Shown here: positions 1-10,025 of the stretch, piece after piece
How the letters are laid out: the number at the start of each line of letters is the position of its first letter
Numbering within the stretch: position 1 is the first letter of the stretch
Origin: Xanthobacter tagetidis
GTDB lineage: Bacteria > Pseudomonadota > Alphaproteobacteria > Rhizobiales > Xanthobacteraceae
NCBI RefSeq assembly: GCF_003667445.1
Contig: NZ_RCTF01000003.1
Span: 186,001 to 250,000, forward strand
Reading direction: 5' to 3'
DNA length: 64,000 nt
The notes under the pieces: model-generated
What the model saw: only the letters and a program-made list of their open reading frames with translations
Told to the model about the DNA's origin: nothing
The model's database searches: none
Translations under genes and position numbers: made by a program

Positions 1-1115
<1,115 letters not shown>

Positions 1116-1154
1116 TCACGTCACGGCGGAGTTCTAGTCCAGAGTTCTGATAAT

Positions 1155-1170
1155 GAAAATTTGCATTTTC
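1155..1170. promoter_or_regulatory. Candidate OxyR operator in the katG-oxyR divergent region
   Basis: A perfect 6-bp inverted repeat GAAAAT-TTGC-ATTTTC sits in the only AT-rich stretch of the 184-bp gap between katG and oxyR, 25 bp before the oxyR start. LysR-family regulators bind such dyads between divergent promoters. Assignment to OxyR is from position only; the classical four-part ATAG pattern is not clear. Confidence 0.45.
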
Positions 1171-1194
1171 TAATCGGTCTAATATGCTGAACTT

Positions 1195-2142
1195 ATGATT
1201 GGCGTCTCGATGAAGCAGCTTCGCTATTTCGACGCGCTGGCGCAGCATGGGCACTTCGGCCGCGCCGCGGAGGCGTGCGCCATCTCGCAGCCCGCGCTCT
1301 CGCTCCAGATGAAGGATCTGGAGGACATTCTCGGCGCGCCGCTGGTGGAGCGCGGCATGCGGCGGATCCGCCTCACCAGCCTCGGCGAGGAGTTCGCGCT
1401 GCGGGTGCGCGACATCCTGCGGGCGGTGGACGAACTGGACGACCTGGCCCGCTCTTCCCACGCGCCGCTGGCGGGGCGGCTGCGCATCGGCGTCATCCCC
1501 ACCGTCGCGCCCTATCTCCTGCCGCGCGTCATCAAGCGCCTCACCGAGCGCTTCCCAGGCCTCGATCTGCGCCCGCGCGAGGCGGTGACGCAGCGCCTGG
1601 TGGAGGACCTGGTGGAGGGTCGCCTCGACACCGCCATCGTCGCTCTGCCGGTGTCCGAGCCCGCTTTGGCGGAACATCCCCTGTTCGACGAGGAGTTCGT
1701 CCTGGTCCGTCCGCTGGAGGACGCCGACGCTCCGGTGCCGAACCCGCAGATGCTGCGCGAGATGCGGCTGCTGCTGCTGGAAGAGGGCCACTGCTTCCGC
1801 GCCCAGGCGCTGTCCTTCTGCAAGATGGAATCGCGCGTGCCGCGCGATTTGATGGAGGGCTCATCGCTGACCACCTTGGTGCAGATGGTGGGCGCCGGCA
1901 TCGGCGTCACCCTCATTCCCGAGATGGCGGTCCAGATCGAGACGCGCTCGGCGGCCGTCTCGGTCGCGCGGCTCGACCCGCGCCCCTCGCGCACCATCGG
2001 CATGGTGTGGCGCCGGACCAACCCGCTGGCGGGCCAGTTCGAGCAGATCGGCGAGATCGTGCGCGCGGTCGGCGGCGAGGCGTCGCCGGCCGGCGGGGCC
2101 TTCAGCCTTGGCTCATGGCGAGGCATCGAAGCCAAGGTGTGA
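1195..2142 (+). CDS. oxyR: Hydrogen peroxide-sensing LysR-type activator OxyR
   Basis: LysR-family regulator of 315 residues. The N-terminal winged helix-turn-helix (about residues 6-65) contains FGRAAEACAISQPALSLQMK. The substrate-binding-like domain carries two cysteines nine residues apart, about Cys200 and Cys209, in GHCFRAQALSFC. This matches the redox pair Cys199/Cys208 of E. coli OxyR, so the protein should sense peroxide by disulfide formation. An alternative ATG five codons downstream (1210) gives the more typical start MKQLRYFDAL. The gene is divergent from katG, its expected target. Confidence 0.95.
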   Translation: MIGVSMKQLRYFDALAQHGHFGRAAEACAISQPALSLQMKDLEDILGAPLVERGMRRIRLTSLGEEFALRVRDILRAVDELDDLARSSHAPLAGRLRIGVIPTVAPYLLPRVIKRLTERFPGLDLRPREAVTQRLVEDLVEGRLDTAIVALPVSEPALAEHPLFDEEFVLVRPLEDADAPVPNPQMLREMRLLLLEEGHCFRAQALSFCKMESRVPRDLMEGSSLTTLVQMVGAGIGVTLIPEMAVQIETRSAAVSVARLDPRPSRTIGMVWRRTNPLAGQFEQIGEIVRAVGGEASPAGGAFSLGSWRGIEAKV

Positions 2143-2176
2143 GAGGGACGGCGGCGCCCGCGGTGGCGGCGCTCAC

Positions 2177-3100
2177 TCAGGCCTGGACCGCGCGGTGCCG
2201 CTCCAGGACCGATGCGATCGCGCGCCTGCGAAGCGCGTCCGGGCTTTCGGACGGCTGCCGGCTTGCCACGACCTCGCGCCACAGCACGAGGTCCAGGCGG
2301 CTGCGATGCTCCAGCAAAGCGAGGGCTTCCGGCGTAAGCTCGTGATCGAGGTCCACGGGAAAACCGTCGTGCGCGCGCCGCGTCTCGTTGGCGCGCTGCA
2401 TCACGAACGGCCTGCCGATCCAGCGTCCCACATTGGCCGCGAACTGCGGATTCTCCAGGTGGTCGACGAAGTGAAGACGGCGCAGCGCCTTGAGCGCATC
2501 GATCAGCAGCCAGGAATCGGCGCCGGTGGGAATGAAGCCGCCCGCCGGAATGCGCTGATCGGGCCATAGCAGCATGCGCGTCACCAGGTTGTCGGTCTGG
2601 CATGCGATCTCGGGCGCCTGCAGGAACTCCAGCAACGGGCGCCGCGCCAGATTGACCAGGCGCGCCCAGTCCGGTCCCCAGGGCGCGAGCGCATCGTCGC
2701 TGAATTGCCGCCAATACAGCCAGTGCGAGATCAGGCGGCAGACCGGCTCCCGAACCACGCTGCAGTAGTTGCCGACGGGATAGTTGCGCCGCAGGGTCGA
2801 AAGCGCGAAATGCCCGCCGATGAAGTCCGCTCCGGCCGGCAGGGGGACGTCAGGACCATAGACCGTGGCGCTCACCTCGGGACCGAGGGTATCAAAGGCG
2901 TCGAAGGCGCCGAACAGGCTGTGGTCGAAGCCGGCGATCACGGCGGCGGACCCCAGGGCTTCGGACAGGCTGTTGTTGAACGACACACCGGCCGATTTCG
3001 GGATGTGGAGATACACCATCGGCCCGGAGGCGGTGCAGGGGTGTTCGACAAGCCGGCCTGAGAGACGCCGCGACAGCCGGAAGACAAGCTCGCCAAACAT
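2177..3100 (-). CDS. Sulfotransferase-family protein
   Basis: 307-residue protein of the carbohydrate sulfotransferase type (Sulfotransfer_2-like). The segment MVYLHIPKSAGVSFNNSL near residue 30 resembles the 5'-phosphosulfate-binding loop of PAPS-dependent sulfotransferases (HIPKTAGTS), and VREPVCRLISHWLY near residue 115 resembles the 3'-phosphate-binding motif (RDPxxRxxS). This suggests sulfation of a glycan or small molecule, but the acceptor cannot be told. The gene stands alone: oxyR ends 34 bp away convergently and the next gene points away. No signal peptide is obvious, so the protein is probably cytoplasmic. Confidence 0.8.
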   Translation of the reverse strand: MFGELVFRLSRRLSGRLVEHPCTASGPMVYLHIPKSAGVSFNNSLSEALGSAAVIAGFDHSLFGAFDAFDTLGPEVSATVYGPDVPLPAGADFIGGHFALSTLRRNYPVGNYCSVVREPVCRLISHWLYWRQFSDDALAPWGPDWARLVNLARRPLLEFLQAPEIACQTDNLVTRMLLWPDQRIPAGGFIPTGADSWLLIDALKALRRLHFVDHLENPQFAANVGRWIGRPFVMQRANETRRAHDGFPVDLDHELTPEALALLEHRSRLDLVLWREVVASRQPSESPDALRRRAIASVLERHRAVQA

Positions 3101-3364
3101 TCCGTTCGTAATCCCCTGCGATTCACCGCTTCTCGCGCGGCATGGCGAACATACGTCCGCGCGCCGGCAAAGCCAGCGCGCATCCGAAAGCTCATCCGGT
3201 TGCCGAACGGACTGCAGCGTGACCGCTCGGATAACGTTGCGGCAGATCGGATCTCGATCTAAGCCATTGATAAAAATGTGATAAGTCGGATATCGCGCAT
3301 TGCGTGCCCGCCCCGATGCGCACTAGAATCGTCCCGGCCGTAGGGCCTTCTGGAGAACACGCAC

Positions 3365-3607
3365 ATGAAGTCGCTCGCCCTTGCCGTCGCGCTCGTTGCC
3401 CTTGCCGCCACGGGCGTCCTTGCCGACACCTGCACCGCCTCGGCGGACGCCAAGAAGCTCGCCGGCGCGGCGCGCACGAGCTTCCTGACGAAGTGCCAGA
3501 AGGACGCCCAGACGACCTGCGAGAGCCAGGCGGCCGACAAGAAGCTCGCCGGCGCCGCCAAGACCAGCTTCACCACCAAGTGCGTGAAGGACGCGGTCGG
3601 CGGGTAG
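3365..3607 (+). CDS. PsiF-repeat small secreted protein
   Basis: 80-residue protein with an N-terminal signal peptide (MKSLALAVALVALAATGVLA) and two PsiF-type repeats. The repeats are visible as ADAKKLAGAARTSFLTKC and ADKKLAGAAKTSFTTKC about 32 residues apart, each ending in a conserved cysteine, with two more cysteines after. PsiF was named as a phosphate-starvation-inducible protein in E. coli and its molecular role is unknown. The product is expected in the periplasm. A GGAG ribosome binding site precedes the ATG. Confidence 0.88.
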   Translation: MKSLALAVALVALAATGVLADTCTASADAKKLAGAARTSFLTKCQKDAQTTCESQAADKKLAGAAKTSFTTKCVKDAVGG

Positions 3608-3638
3608 CTCCGGCTGGCCACGGTCCGACCCGCCTCGG

Positions 3639-4073
3639 CTACGGCTTCGCGCCGGCGGGCGCCTCGGCGTCCGGCGCGGGCGGCCGGACGGACACCACCG
3701 TCAGGTCCTGGCGGCGGCCGTCGCGGGCGGTCCAGGCGATGGACTGGCCTTCCGAAAGCCCGATTAGCGCCGTGCCGATGGGCGTGAGCACCGAGATGCG
3801 CCCGGCCGCGATGTCGGCGTCCTGCGGATAGACCAGCGTGACGGTGCGCTCGGTATCCCCGGCGCTGTAGGTCACCGTGGAGCCCATGCGGACGGCGGAG
3901 GCCGGCACGCGGGCCGCGGCGACGAGGCGCGCGCGTTCGAGTTCGCCGAGCAGCTCCTCGGCCACATCGGGGAAGCGGTCGAGGGCGGCGCTGGCCAGCC
4001 CGGTGAGGCGGTCATGGTCCTCGCGGCCGAGCACGAGGGCGGGCCGGCGGCCCGATCCGGTCGATCTGGTCAT
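3639..4073 (-). CDS. rnk: Regulator of nucleoside diphosphate kinase family (GreA/GreB C-terminal domain)
   Basis: 144-residue Rnk-type protein. The C-terminal half (GSTVTYSAGDTERTVTLVYPQDADIAAGRISVLTPIGTALIGL, in part) is the GreA/GreB-like FKBP-fold domain that contacts the RNA polymerase secondary channel, and the N-terminal half is a short helical region. In E. coli, Rnk influences nucleoside diphosphate kinase levels and competes with Gre factors. The ATG at 4073 was chosen because it has GAGAAG upstream and gives the expected length; an upstream in-frame ATG would add 22 arginine-poor residues with no family match. It converges on the psiF-like gene. Confidence 0.88.
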   Translation of the reverse strand: MTRSTGSGRRPALVLGREDHDRLTGLASAALDRFPDVAEELLGELERARLVAAARVPASAVRMGSTVTYSAGDTERTVTLVYPQDADIAAGRISVLTPIGTALIGLSEGQSIAWTARDGRRQDLTVVSVRPPAPDAEAPAGAKP

Positions 4074-4467
4074 GGTCTTCTCGAATGCTGTGCGCATGGC
4101 CGGGCGATGCGCCTGCGGCGCGATGCGCTGGAAAATCACGGATGAGCTGCGCCCCTCAGGCCTGCCGCACGGGGCGGCGGCAGAGCGTGAGCAACCCCGG
4201 CACCCGGGGCGCAGAGGCCGAGCGCGGGGTCAGTGTCCTGCGATGGGGCAGGGGCGGCGGTGGCTCTCGGCGTGGGTCATGCGCCCATGCAAGCCGCCGG
4301 ATGACGCAAAGTCAAGGGCCCCGGCCGGCGCCGGAAGGGAACCGAACGGGCTCGGGGTTCCCCTATTTGCGCAATTGACTGCCAAAATTCGCAATGAAAG
4401 GCTGCGGTCAAGCACAAGCAATAGCCCGCGCCACCGCAAGGCGCGGGCGCGGGAGAGTGAGGCGCCC
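4074..4467. other. 394-bp intergenic region between rnk and an acyl-CoA dehydrogenase gene
   Basis: Divergent promoter region. The only local features seen are an 8-bp palindrome TTGCGCAA at 4367-4374 followed by an AT-richer stretch to about 4425, a plausible promoter/operator zone for the downstream dehydrogenase, and GC-rich dyad-prone sequence around 4190-4260. No convincing gene or RNA was recognised. Confidence 0.5.
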
Positions 4468-5598
4468 ATGACACCGGACGAGGAGATGATCCGCGACACC
4501 GCACGCCGGTTCGCGCGCGCGGAGCTGGCGCCGGGCGCCGCGGAGCGGGACCGCACCTCGCGCTTTCCCGCCGCCGAACTGAAGGCGCTCGCCCGGCTGG
4601 GCATGCTGGGCGTCACCGTGCCCGAGGAATGGGGCGGGGTGGGCGCGAGCTATCTGGCCTTGACCATGGCGGTCGAGGCCCTCGCCGAAGCGGATGCCTC
4701 GGTGGCCGTGGTGATGTCGACCCACAATTCGCTCGCCTGCATGCCGATCCTCGAACACGGCACGCAGGCGCAGAAGGAGCGCTTCCTGGGTCCCCTGGTC
4801 GCCGGGGAGATGCTGGGGGCGGTCGCCATCACCGAGCCCCAGGCGGGCTCGAACGCCGCCGACGTGCGCACCCGGGCCGAGCGCCGGGGCTCGGGCTATG
4901 TGCTGAACGGCGCCAAGCAGTTCATCACCGCCGGCGCGTATGCCGACCTCGTGGTCCTGCTCGCGAGCACCGATCCTGCCGCCGGCCCCAACGGCCTCAC
5001 CTGCTTCCTCGTGCCGACCGATACGCCCGGCTTCGGCGTGGGGCGCAAGGAGGAGAAGCTGGGCATCCGCTCGACGGGCACCGCCCAGCTGCTCCTCACC
5101 GACATGGAGCTCGGCGAGGAGCACGTGCTCGGGACGCCGGGGAAGGGCTACAGGATCCTGCTCGCGGCGCTCGCGAAGAGCCGGCTCGGCATCGCCGCCC
5201 AGGCGGTCGGGATCGCCCAGGCCGCGCTCGATGCGGCGGTGGCCTATGCGAAGGAGCGGCGCTCCTTCGGCCAGGCGATCATCGACCATCAGGCGGTGGG
5301 CTTCCGCCTCGCCTCCATGGCCACCGAGGTGGAGGCCGCGCGCCAGCTCACCCATCACGCGGCGTCGCTGTGCGATCGGAGCCGGCCGTTCCACAAGGAA
5401 TCGTCCATGGCGAAGCTGTTCGCCTCGGAGATGGTGGAGCGGGTGTGCTCACAGGCGCTCCAGACCTTCGGAGGCTATGGCTATCTCGCCGACTTCCCCA
5501 TCGAGCGGCTCTATCGCGACGCGCGCATCTGCCAGATCTACGAGGGCACCAGCGATGTGCAGCGCATGGTCATCAGCCGGGCGCTGGCGAGCGCCTGA
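4468..5598 (+). CDS. Acyl-CoA dehydrogenase (short/branched-chain type)
   Basis: FAD-dependent acyl-CoA dehydrogenase of 376 residues, the normal family length, oxidising an acyl-CoA to a trans-2-enoyl-CoA and passing electrons to electron-transfer flavoprotein. The N-terminal helical domain, the middle beta domain (AITEPQAGSNAADVRTRAER and GAKQFITAGAYADL) and the C-terminal helical domain are all recognisable. The C-terminal FGGYGYLADFPIERLYRDAR and the IYEGTSDVQRMVISR motif, in which Glu is the catalytic base in this subgroup, are present. Substrate chain length cannot be decided. The ATG at 4468 starts MTPDEEMIRDTARRFA; longer in-frame extensions have no family match. It appears monocistronic. 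Confidence 0.95.
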   Translation: MTPDEEMIRDTARRFARAELAPGAAERDRTSRFPAAELKALARLGMLGVTVPEEWGGVGASYLALTMAVEALAEADASVAVVMSTHNSLACMPILEHGTQAQKERFLGPLVAGEMLGAVAITEPQAGSNAADVRTRAERRGSGYVLNGAKQFITAGAYADLVVLLASTDPAAGPNGLTCFLVPTDTPGFGVGRKEEKLGIRSTGTAQLLLTDMELGEEHVLGTPGKGYRILLAALAKSRLGIAAQAVGIAQAALDAAVAYAKERRSFGQAIIDHQAVGFRLASMATEVEAARQLTHHAASLCDRSRPFHKESSMAKLFASEMVERVCSQALQTFGGYGYLADFPIERLYRDARICQIYEGTSDVQRMVISRALASA

Positions 5599-5645
5599 AC
5601 CGGGCGGCGCGCCGGCGCGTGCCGGCCGCCTCCCGTTCTTCGGGC

Positions 5646-7115
5646 TCAGTTCAGGGGCAGGGTGACGAACTGCTGCTGGCCCTCGCCGTCGGAGACCAGA
5701 AGCAGAGCCGATTTCTTGCCCTGCTTGCGCAGTTCGCCCAGCTGCTTCTCCACGTCGGCGGGGCTGGTGGTCGCTTCCTGGCCCACCTGGACGATCACCT
5801 GGCCGGCCTTCAGGCCCTTGTCGTCGGCCGGGGTGCCGCGGTCCACATTGGTGATGACCGCGCCGGTGATCTCGGTCTTGATGCGGAAGCGCTTGCGCAG
5901 GTCCTCGGACATGGGCGAGAGGTCCATGCCCAGCAAGCGCTTCGGCTGCACCTTCTGCGCGTCGGTGGGCTTGGGCTGGTCGGTGTCCGGCTTGTCCTCC
6001 TCCGGCATGCGGGCGACCTTGAGGCGCAGCGTCTCCTCCTTGCCGTTGCGGATCACCACCACGTCCACCTCGCGGTCGACCATGGTGTCGGCCACGACGC
6101 GGGTGAGGTCGCGCACCTCCTTCACGTCCTTGCCGTCGAAGGTGACGATCACGTCGCCGGCCTTGAGGCCGGCGCGCGCCGCCGGGCTGTTCTCGGTGAT
6201 GACGCCGACCAGTGCGCCGCGCGCCTTGCCGATGCCGAGGCTCTCGGCGAGATCTTCGGTGACCGGCTGGATGCGCACGCCGATCCAGCCGCGCCGGACC
6301 TCCTTGAACTGTTCGAGCTGGGCGATGATGGGCTGGGCGGTGTTCGCCGGCACCGAGAAGCCGATGCCGATGGAGCCGCCCGAGGGGGAGATGATGGCGG
6401 TGTTGATGCCCACCACCTCGCCTTCCATGTTGAACAGCGGTCCGCCGGAATTGCCGCGGTTGATGGCGGCGTCGGTCTGGATGAAGTTGTCGTAGGGGCC
6501 GGAATTGATGTCGCGGTTGCGCGCGGAGACGACGCCCACGGTGAGCGTGCCGCCGAGGCCGAACGGATTGCCGATGGCCATCACCCAGTCGCCCACGCGC
6601 AGCACGTCGGAATTGCCGAACTTCACCGCGGTGAGCGGCTTTGCGGGGGTGACCTTGAGCAGCGCGAGATCGGTCTTGGGATCGCGCCCGATCAGCTCAG
6701 CCTTCAGCTTGGTGCCATCGTTGAAGTTGGCGTAGATCTCGTCCGCGTCGGCGATCACGTGGTTATTGGTGACGATCAGTCCGTCGGGCGTGATGACGAA
6801 GCCCGAGCCCAGCGAGGAGACGCGGCGCGAGCGGTTCTGGTCGTCGTCGCCCTGACGGCGCTTGAAGAACTCATCGAAGAAGTCCTCGAACGGCGAGCCT
6901 GGCGGCAACTGCGGCACCGGGACGCCGCGCTGGCTGGAGACGGTCTGGGCGGTGGAAATGTTCACCACCGCGTCCATCACCCTCGACGCGACGTCGGCGA
7001 CCGAGTCCGGCCCCTTTCCGGGCGCGGCCCGGGCCACATGGGCCGGCGACACTGCGACGAGCGCGGCAAGCGCGAGGAGGACGGCGAGCGGGCGGCGTGC
7101 GGAATAGGCGGGCAT
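5646..7115 (-). CDS. degP: Periplasmic serine protease of the DegP/HtrA family
   Basis: 489-residue Do-type protease and chaperone that degrades misfolded envelope proteins. A Sec signal peptide covers about residues 1-31. The trypsin-like domain has the triad His119 (TNNHVIADADE), Asp149 (DPKTDLALLKV) and Ser223 (NRGNSGGPLFN), followed by two PDZ domains (about 285-370 and 400-480). The ATG at 7115 was chosen because GAGGAGAGCC lies just upstream and it starts at the signal peptide. It is downstream of hflK, hflC and a DUF2065 gene on the same strand, a conserved membrane-protein quality-control neighbourhood in which FtsH regulators and a periplasmic protease sit together. Confidence 0.97.
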   Translation of the reverse strand: MPAYSARRPLAVLLALAALVAVSPAHVARAAPGKGPDSVADVASRVMDAVVNISTAQTVSSQRGVPVPQLPPGSPFEDFFDEFFKRRQGDDDQNRSRRVSSLGSGFVITPDGLIVTNNHVIADADEIYANFNDGTKLKAELIGRDPKTDLALLKVTPAKPLTAVKFGNSDVLRVGDWVMAIGNPFGLGGTLTVGVVSARNRDINSGPYDNFIQTDAAINRGNSGGPLFNMEGEVVGINTAIISPSGGSIGIGFSVPANTAQPIIAQLEQFKEVRRGWIGVRIQPVTEDLAESLGIGKARGALVGVITENSPAARAGLKAGDVIVTFDGKDVKEVRDLTRVVADTMVDREVDVVVIRNGKEETLRLKVARMPEEDKPDTDQPKPTDAQKVQPKRLLGMDLSPMSEDLRKRFRIKTEITGAVITNVDRGTPADDKGLKAGQVIVQVGQEATTSPADVEKQLGELRKQGKKSALLLVSDGEGQQQFVTLPLN

Positions 7116-7279
7116 GGCTCTCCTCGAAGGCGTCGCATGGGAAGCTGCGCCCGAAGCCTTGCTGGGGCAAGGCCAAAGCGTCTCCTCACAGCAAACAGGC
7201 GCGTGAGAACACGGCCTTTTCAAGGGTTCGGGAGCTTTGAGGCCAAAGCGCGTCCGCGGGCAGGGGCCGGCGATCACGA

Positions 7280-7474
7280 TCAAACAAGATGGACGCGCAC
7301 CACATAGACGATGAGAACGCCCAGCGCGCCCACCACGAGGCCGATGAGCCGCATGGGCCCCTCGGGGGCCGCGAGCACCGCCTCCATGGCCCGGCGCCAG
7401 GCGCCGGGAAAGGCCGCGATCACGAGTCCCTCGAAGGCGAGCACGAGGCCGAGGGCGGCAAGAAAATCCGTCAT
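7280..7474 (-). CDS. DUF2065 small membrane protein
   Basis: 64-residue protein with two predicted membrane helices (about residues 4-24 and 40-60), matching the DUF2065 family found between hflC and degP in many proteobacteria. Its function is not established. Position and orientation place it in the hflK-hflC-degP transcription unit, 22 bp after hflC. It could assist the HflKC complex, but that is inference from context. Confidence 0.85.
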   Translation of the reverse strand: MTDFLAALGLVLAFEGLVIAAFPGAWRRAMEAVLAAPEGPMRLIGLVVGALGVLIVYVVRVHLV

Positions 7475-7496
7475 GCCGCCCCCGGGATGGCTCGCG

Positions 7497-8411
7497 TCAG
7501 TTGGCCGGCGCGGGGCGGGCCGGCGGCGGAGCCGGCGAGGCAGCGCCCGCCGGATCCCTGAAGTAGCGGAAGAAGGACGAGTCGGGGCTCACCAGCATCC
7601 GCGTGTCGCCCGTCTTCATGCTCGCCTCGTAGGCCTGCATGGAGCGGTAGAAGGCGAAGAAGTCCGGATCGCGCCCGAAGGCATCCGCGAAGATGCGGTT
7701 GCGTTCCGCATCGCCCTCGCCGCGCAGCTGCTCGCCCTTGGAGGTGGCCTCGGCGACGACGATGGTCGCCTCGCGCTCGGCGCGGGCGCGGGTGCGCTGC
7801 GCCGCCTCGTTGCCCTGGGCGCGGATCTCGGCGGCTTCCCGCTGACGCTCCGTCTGCATGCGCTGGAACACCGCCTGGCTGTTCGCCTCGGGCAGATCGG
7901 CGCGGCGGATGCGCACATCCACCACGTCGATGCCGAAGTTGCGGGCCTCGCGGTTCACCTGCTCGCCGATCTGGCGCATCAGGTTCTCGCGCTCGTCCCG
8001 CACCACGGTGGTGAAGGTGTTCTCGCCCAGCACCCGGCGCAGCGACGAGTTGAGCACCGTCGAGAGGCGCGAATTGGCGCCCTGCACCGTGCCCACCGAC
8101 TGGTAGAAGCGCAGTGGGTTGACGATGCGGTAGCGCGCGAACGCGTCCACCACGAGGCGCTTCTGATCGGAGGCGATCACTTCCTGCGACGGATTTTCGA
8201 GGTCGAGGATACGGTTGTCGAGATACACCACGCTGTCGATCAGCGGCATCTTCCAGTGCAGGCCCGGCCGGGTGATGGGCTCGAGCGGCTCGCCGAGGCG
8301 CAGCACCAGCGCCTGCTGGGTCTGGTAGACGATGAAGGCGGACGAATAGACGACGAGGAGGGCGATGACGCCGAGGACGGCGAGCACCCCTCCGATGACG
8401 GGGCTTCTCAT
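7497..8411 (-). CDS. hflC: Modulator of FtsH protease, HflC (SPFH/prohibitin family)
   Basis: 304-residue SPFH-domain protein with a single N-terminal membrane helix (about residues 7-29) and a large periplasmic SPFH domain followed by a helical coiled-coil region rich in Arg, Glu and Ala. HflC and HflK assemble into a cage around the FtsH protease in the inner membrane and limit its access to membrane substrates. The ATG overlaps the hflK stop codon by four bases (ATGA), indicating translational coupling. The C-terminal tail is Pro/Ala-rich, as usual for alphaproteobacterial HflC. Confidence 0.96.
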   Translation of the reverse strand: MRSPVIGGVLAVLGVIALLVVYSSAFIVYQTQQALVLRLGEPLEPITRPGLHWKMPLIDSVVYLDNRILDLENPSQEVIASDQKRLVVDAFARYRIVNPLRFYQSVGTVQGANSRLSTVLNSSLRRVLGENTFTTVVRDERENLMRQIGEQVNREARNFGIDVVDVRIRRADLPEANSQAVFQRMQTERQREAAEIRAQGNEAAQRTRARAEREATIVVAEATSKGEQLRGEGDAERNRIFADAFGRDPDFFAFYRSMQAYEASMKTGDTRMLVSPDSSFFRYFRDPAGAASPAPPPARPAPAN

Positions 8412-9541
8412 CGCGTGGCTCCCTGCGGCTGGGTGCCCTGCGCGGGCGGACGTCGGAACGTATCGGCGAGGGGCAGAACGGGTATCACGCCCTGGCCCTG
8501 CCCGGAGGTCGCGCCGGGGTCGATCATCACCTTGTCGACGCCGCCCAGCACGCGTTCCATTGTCTCGAGATACATGCGCTCGCGGGTCACGTCCTTCGCC
8601 TTCTGATATTCGTCGAACACCTTGAGGAAGCGCGCGGCCTGGCCGCGGGCCTCCACCACGGTGCGCTCGCGATAGGCCTGGGCGGCGTTGTCGATGCGCG
8701 AGGCCTCGCCGCGCGCCTCGGGCAGCACCCGATTGGCGTAGGTCTGGGCCTCGTTCTGCGCGCGCTCGGCATCGGCGCGGGCCGCCTGCACGTCGCGGAA
8801 CGCGTCGATCACCTGGCTCGGCGGATCGACCTTCTGCATCTGAACCTGGGTGATCTGGACGCCGGCCTTGTAGCTGTCGAGGGTCCGCTGCATCAGGTCC
8901 TGCACGCCGGTCTCGATGCCCTGGCGGGCGCCGGTGAGGATCGGCTGGATGTTGGTGCGCCCGATCACCTCGCGCATGGCGCTCTCGGCCACCGCCTTGA
9001 TGGTGCCCTCGGGGTTCTGCACGTTGAACAGATACTGCTCGGCATTGGCGATGCGCCAGAACACCGAGAAGTCCACGTCGACGATGTTCTCGTCGCCGGT
9101 GAGCATCAGGCTTTCCTCGGGCACGTCGCGCATCACGGAGGTGCCGCGCCGCGCGTCCTCGCCGAGCCGCATGCCCACGGAGATGGTGTTGATGGTGGTC
9201 ACCTTGGGGGTGAGCACGGTCTCGACGGGGTAGGGCCAGTGATAATTGAGGCCCGGCTGCGTCGTGTAGACGTACTTGCCGAACCGCAGCACCACGCCCT
9301 GTTCGTCGGGCTGCACCCGGTAGAAGCCGGAGAGCAGCCAGCCGCCCATCACCAAAGCGAGGATCAGGATGATTCCCTTGCCGCCCAGCGAGCCAGGCAG
9401 CATGGTGCGCAGCCGGTCCTGGCTGCGGCGGATCAGGTCTTCGATGTCCGGCGGCGTCGGTCCTGACGACGACGGCCCCGAGCCCCAGGGGCCGCGCGGC
9501 CCGCTACCCCAGGGGCCGCCACTCTGATTCTTCCACGACAT
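8408..9541 (-). CDS. hflK: Modulator of FtsH protease, HflK
   Basis: 377-residue SPFH/prohibitin-family partner of HflC. It begins with a Gly/Ser/Pro-rich cytoplasmic segment (MSWKNQSGGPWGSGPRGPWG), followed by one membrane helix (about residues 55-75) and a periplasmic SPFH domain with the conserved RFGKYV and NIVDVDFSVFWRI segments. The C-terminal region is Gln/Pro-rich. It forms heteromers with HflC that regulate FtsH. It is the first gene of the hflK-hflC-DUF2065-degP unit. The ATG at 9541 gives the family-typical start; an upstream in-frame start would add a tail with no match. Confidence 0.96.
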   Translation of the reverse strand: MSWKNQSGGPWGSGPRGPWGSGPSSSGPTPPDIEDLIRRSQDRLRTMLPGSLGGKGIILILALVMGGWLLSGFYRVQPDEQGVVLRFGKYVYTTQPGLNYHWPYPVETVLTPKVTTINTISVGMRLGEDARRGTSVMRDVPEESLMLTGDENIVDVDFSVFWRIANAEQYLFNVQNPEGTIKAVAESAMREVIGRTNIQPILTGARQGIETGVQDLMQRTLDSYKAGVQITQVQMQKVDPPSQVIDAFRDVQAARADAERAQNEAQTYANRVLPEARGEASRIDNAAQAYRERTVVEARGQAARFLKVFDEYQKAKDVTRERMYLETMERVLGGVDKVMIDPGATSGQGQGVIPVLPLADTFRRPPAQGTQPQGATR

Positions 9542-9746
9542 CCGTCGTCTCCCGTCGGCGGAGCCGCCGAACGGCGCCCGCGTCACTGCGTATCCTGCCC
9601 CCGCCGCCACCGAGCGACAAAGCCAAGGAGCTCCGGGGGCAGCCCCCCAGCGCGTCGGCCAAGCCGTGCGGTTATAGGAAAGCGTGCGCCGCCTTTCAAC
9701 GCGGCGTCCGCCTCGGCAGATGTATCAGATAAGGGCCCTGTTTCGG

Positions 9747-10025
9747 TTACGCAACGGAACTGGGAGCCGTGCCGGTGCGATCCGCGGCTCCATGCCCGTG
9801 CGCACCACCGGCCACGCCTCGATAATGATCGAGCACGAACAGGCGGATGGCGGACGACAGGTTGCCCTGGGTTCGGGACGAATCAATGGACGCGACAAGA
9901 TCGGACAAGGTGAGGCGGCGGCTGGTGGCAATTTCCTTGAGTGCCTCCCAGAACGCATCCTCCAGACTGACACTGGTCTTGTGGCCGGCAATCACGATGG
10001 ATCTCTTAACCACGGGGCTTTTCAT
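9747..10025 (-). CDS. Ribbon-helix-helix domain protein
   Basis: 92-residue protein whose segment KRSIVIAGHKTSVSLEDAFW followed by EALKEIATSRRLTLSDLVASIDSS fits the ribbon-helix-helix DNA-binding family found beside fumC in Rhizobiales. Such proteins dimerise and bind operators through an N-terminal beta ribbon, but no target is known here. The start overlaps the end of the DUF4169 gene by 20 bp, so the two are translationally coupled. The last 25 residues are Gly/Ala-rich and unlikely to be structured. Confidence 0.85.
   Translation of the reverse strand: MKSPVVKRSIVIAGHKTSVSLEDAFWEALKEIATSRRLTLSDLVASIDSSRTQGNLSSAIRLFVLDHYRGVAGGAHGHGAADRTGTAPSSVA

Noticed and set aside
4629..7307. An 892-residue + strand open frame across the dehydrogenase and degP
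   Set aside because: Runs through two genes with clear families on their own frames; Arg/Gly/Ala-rich without motifs.
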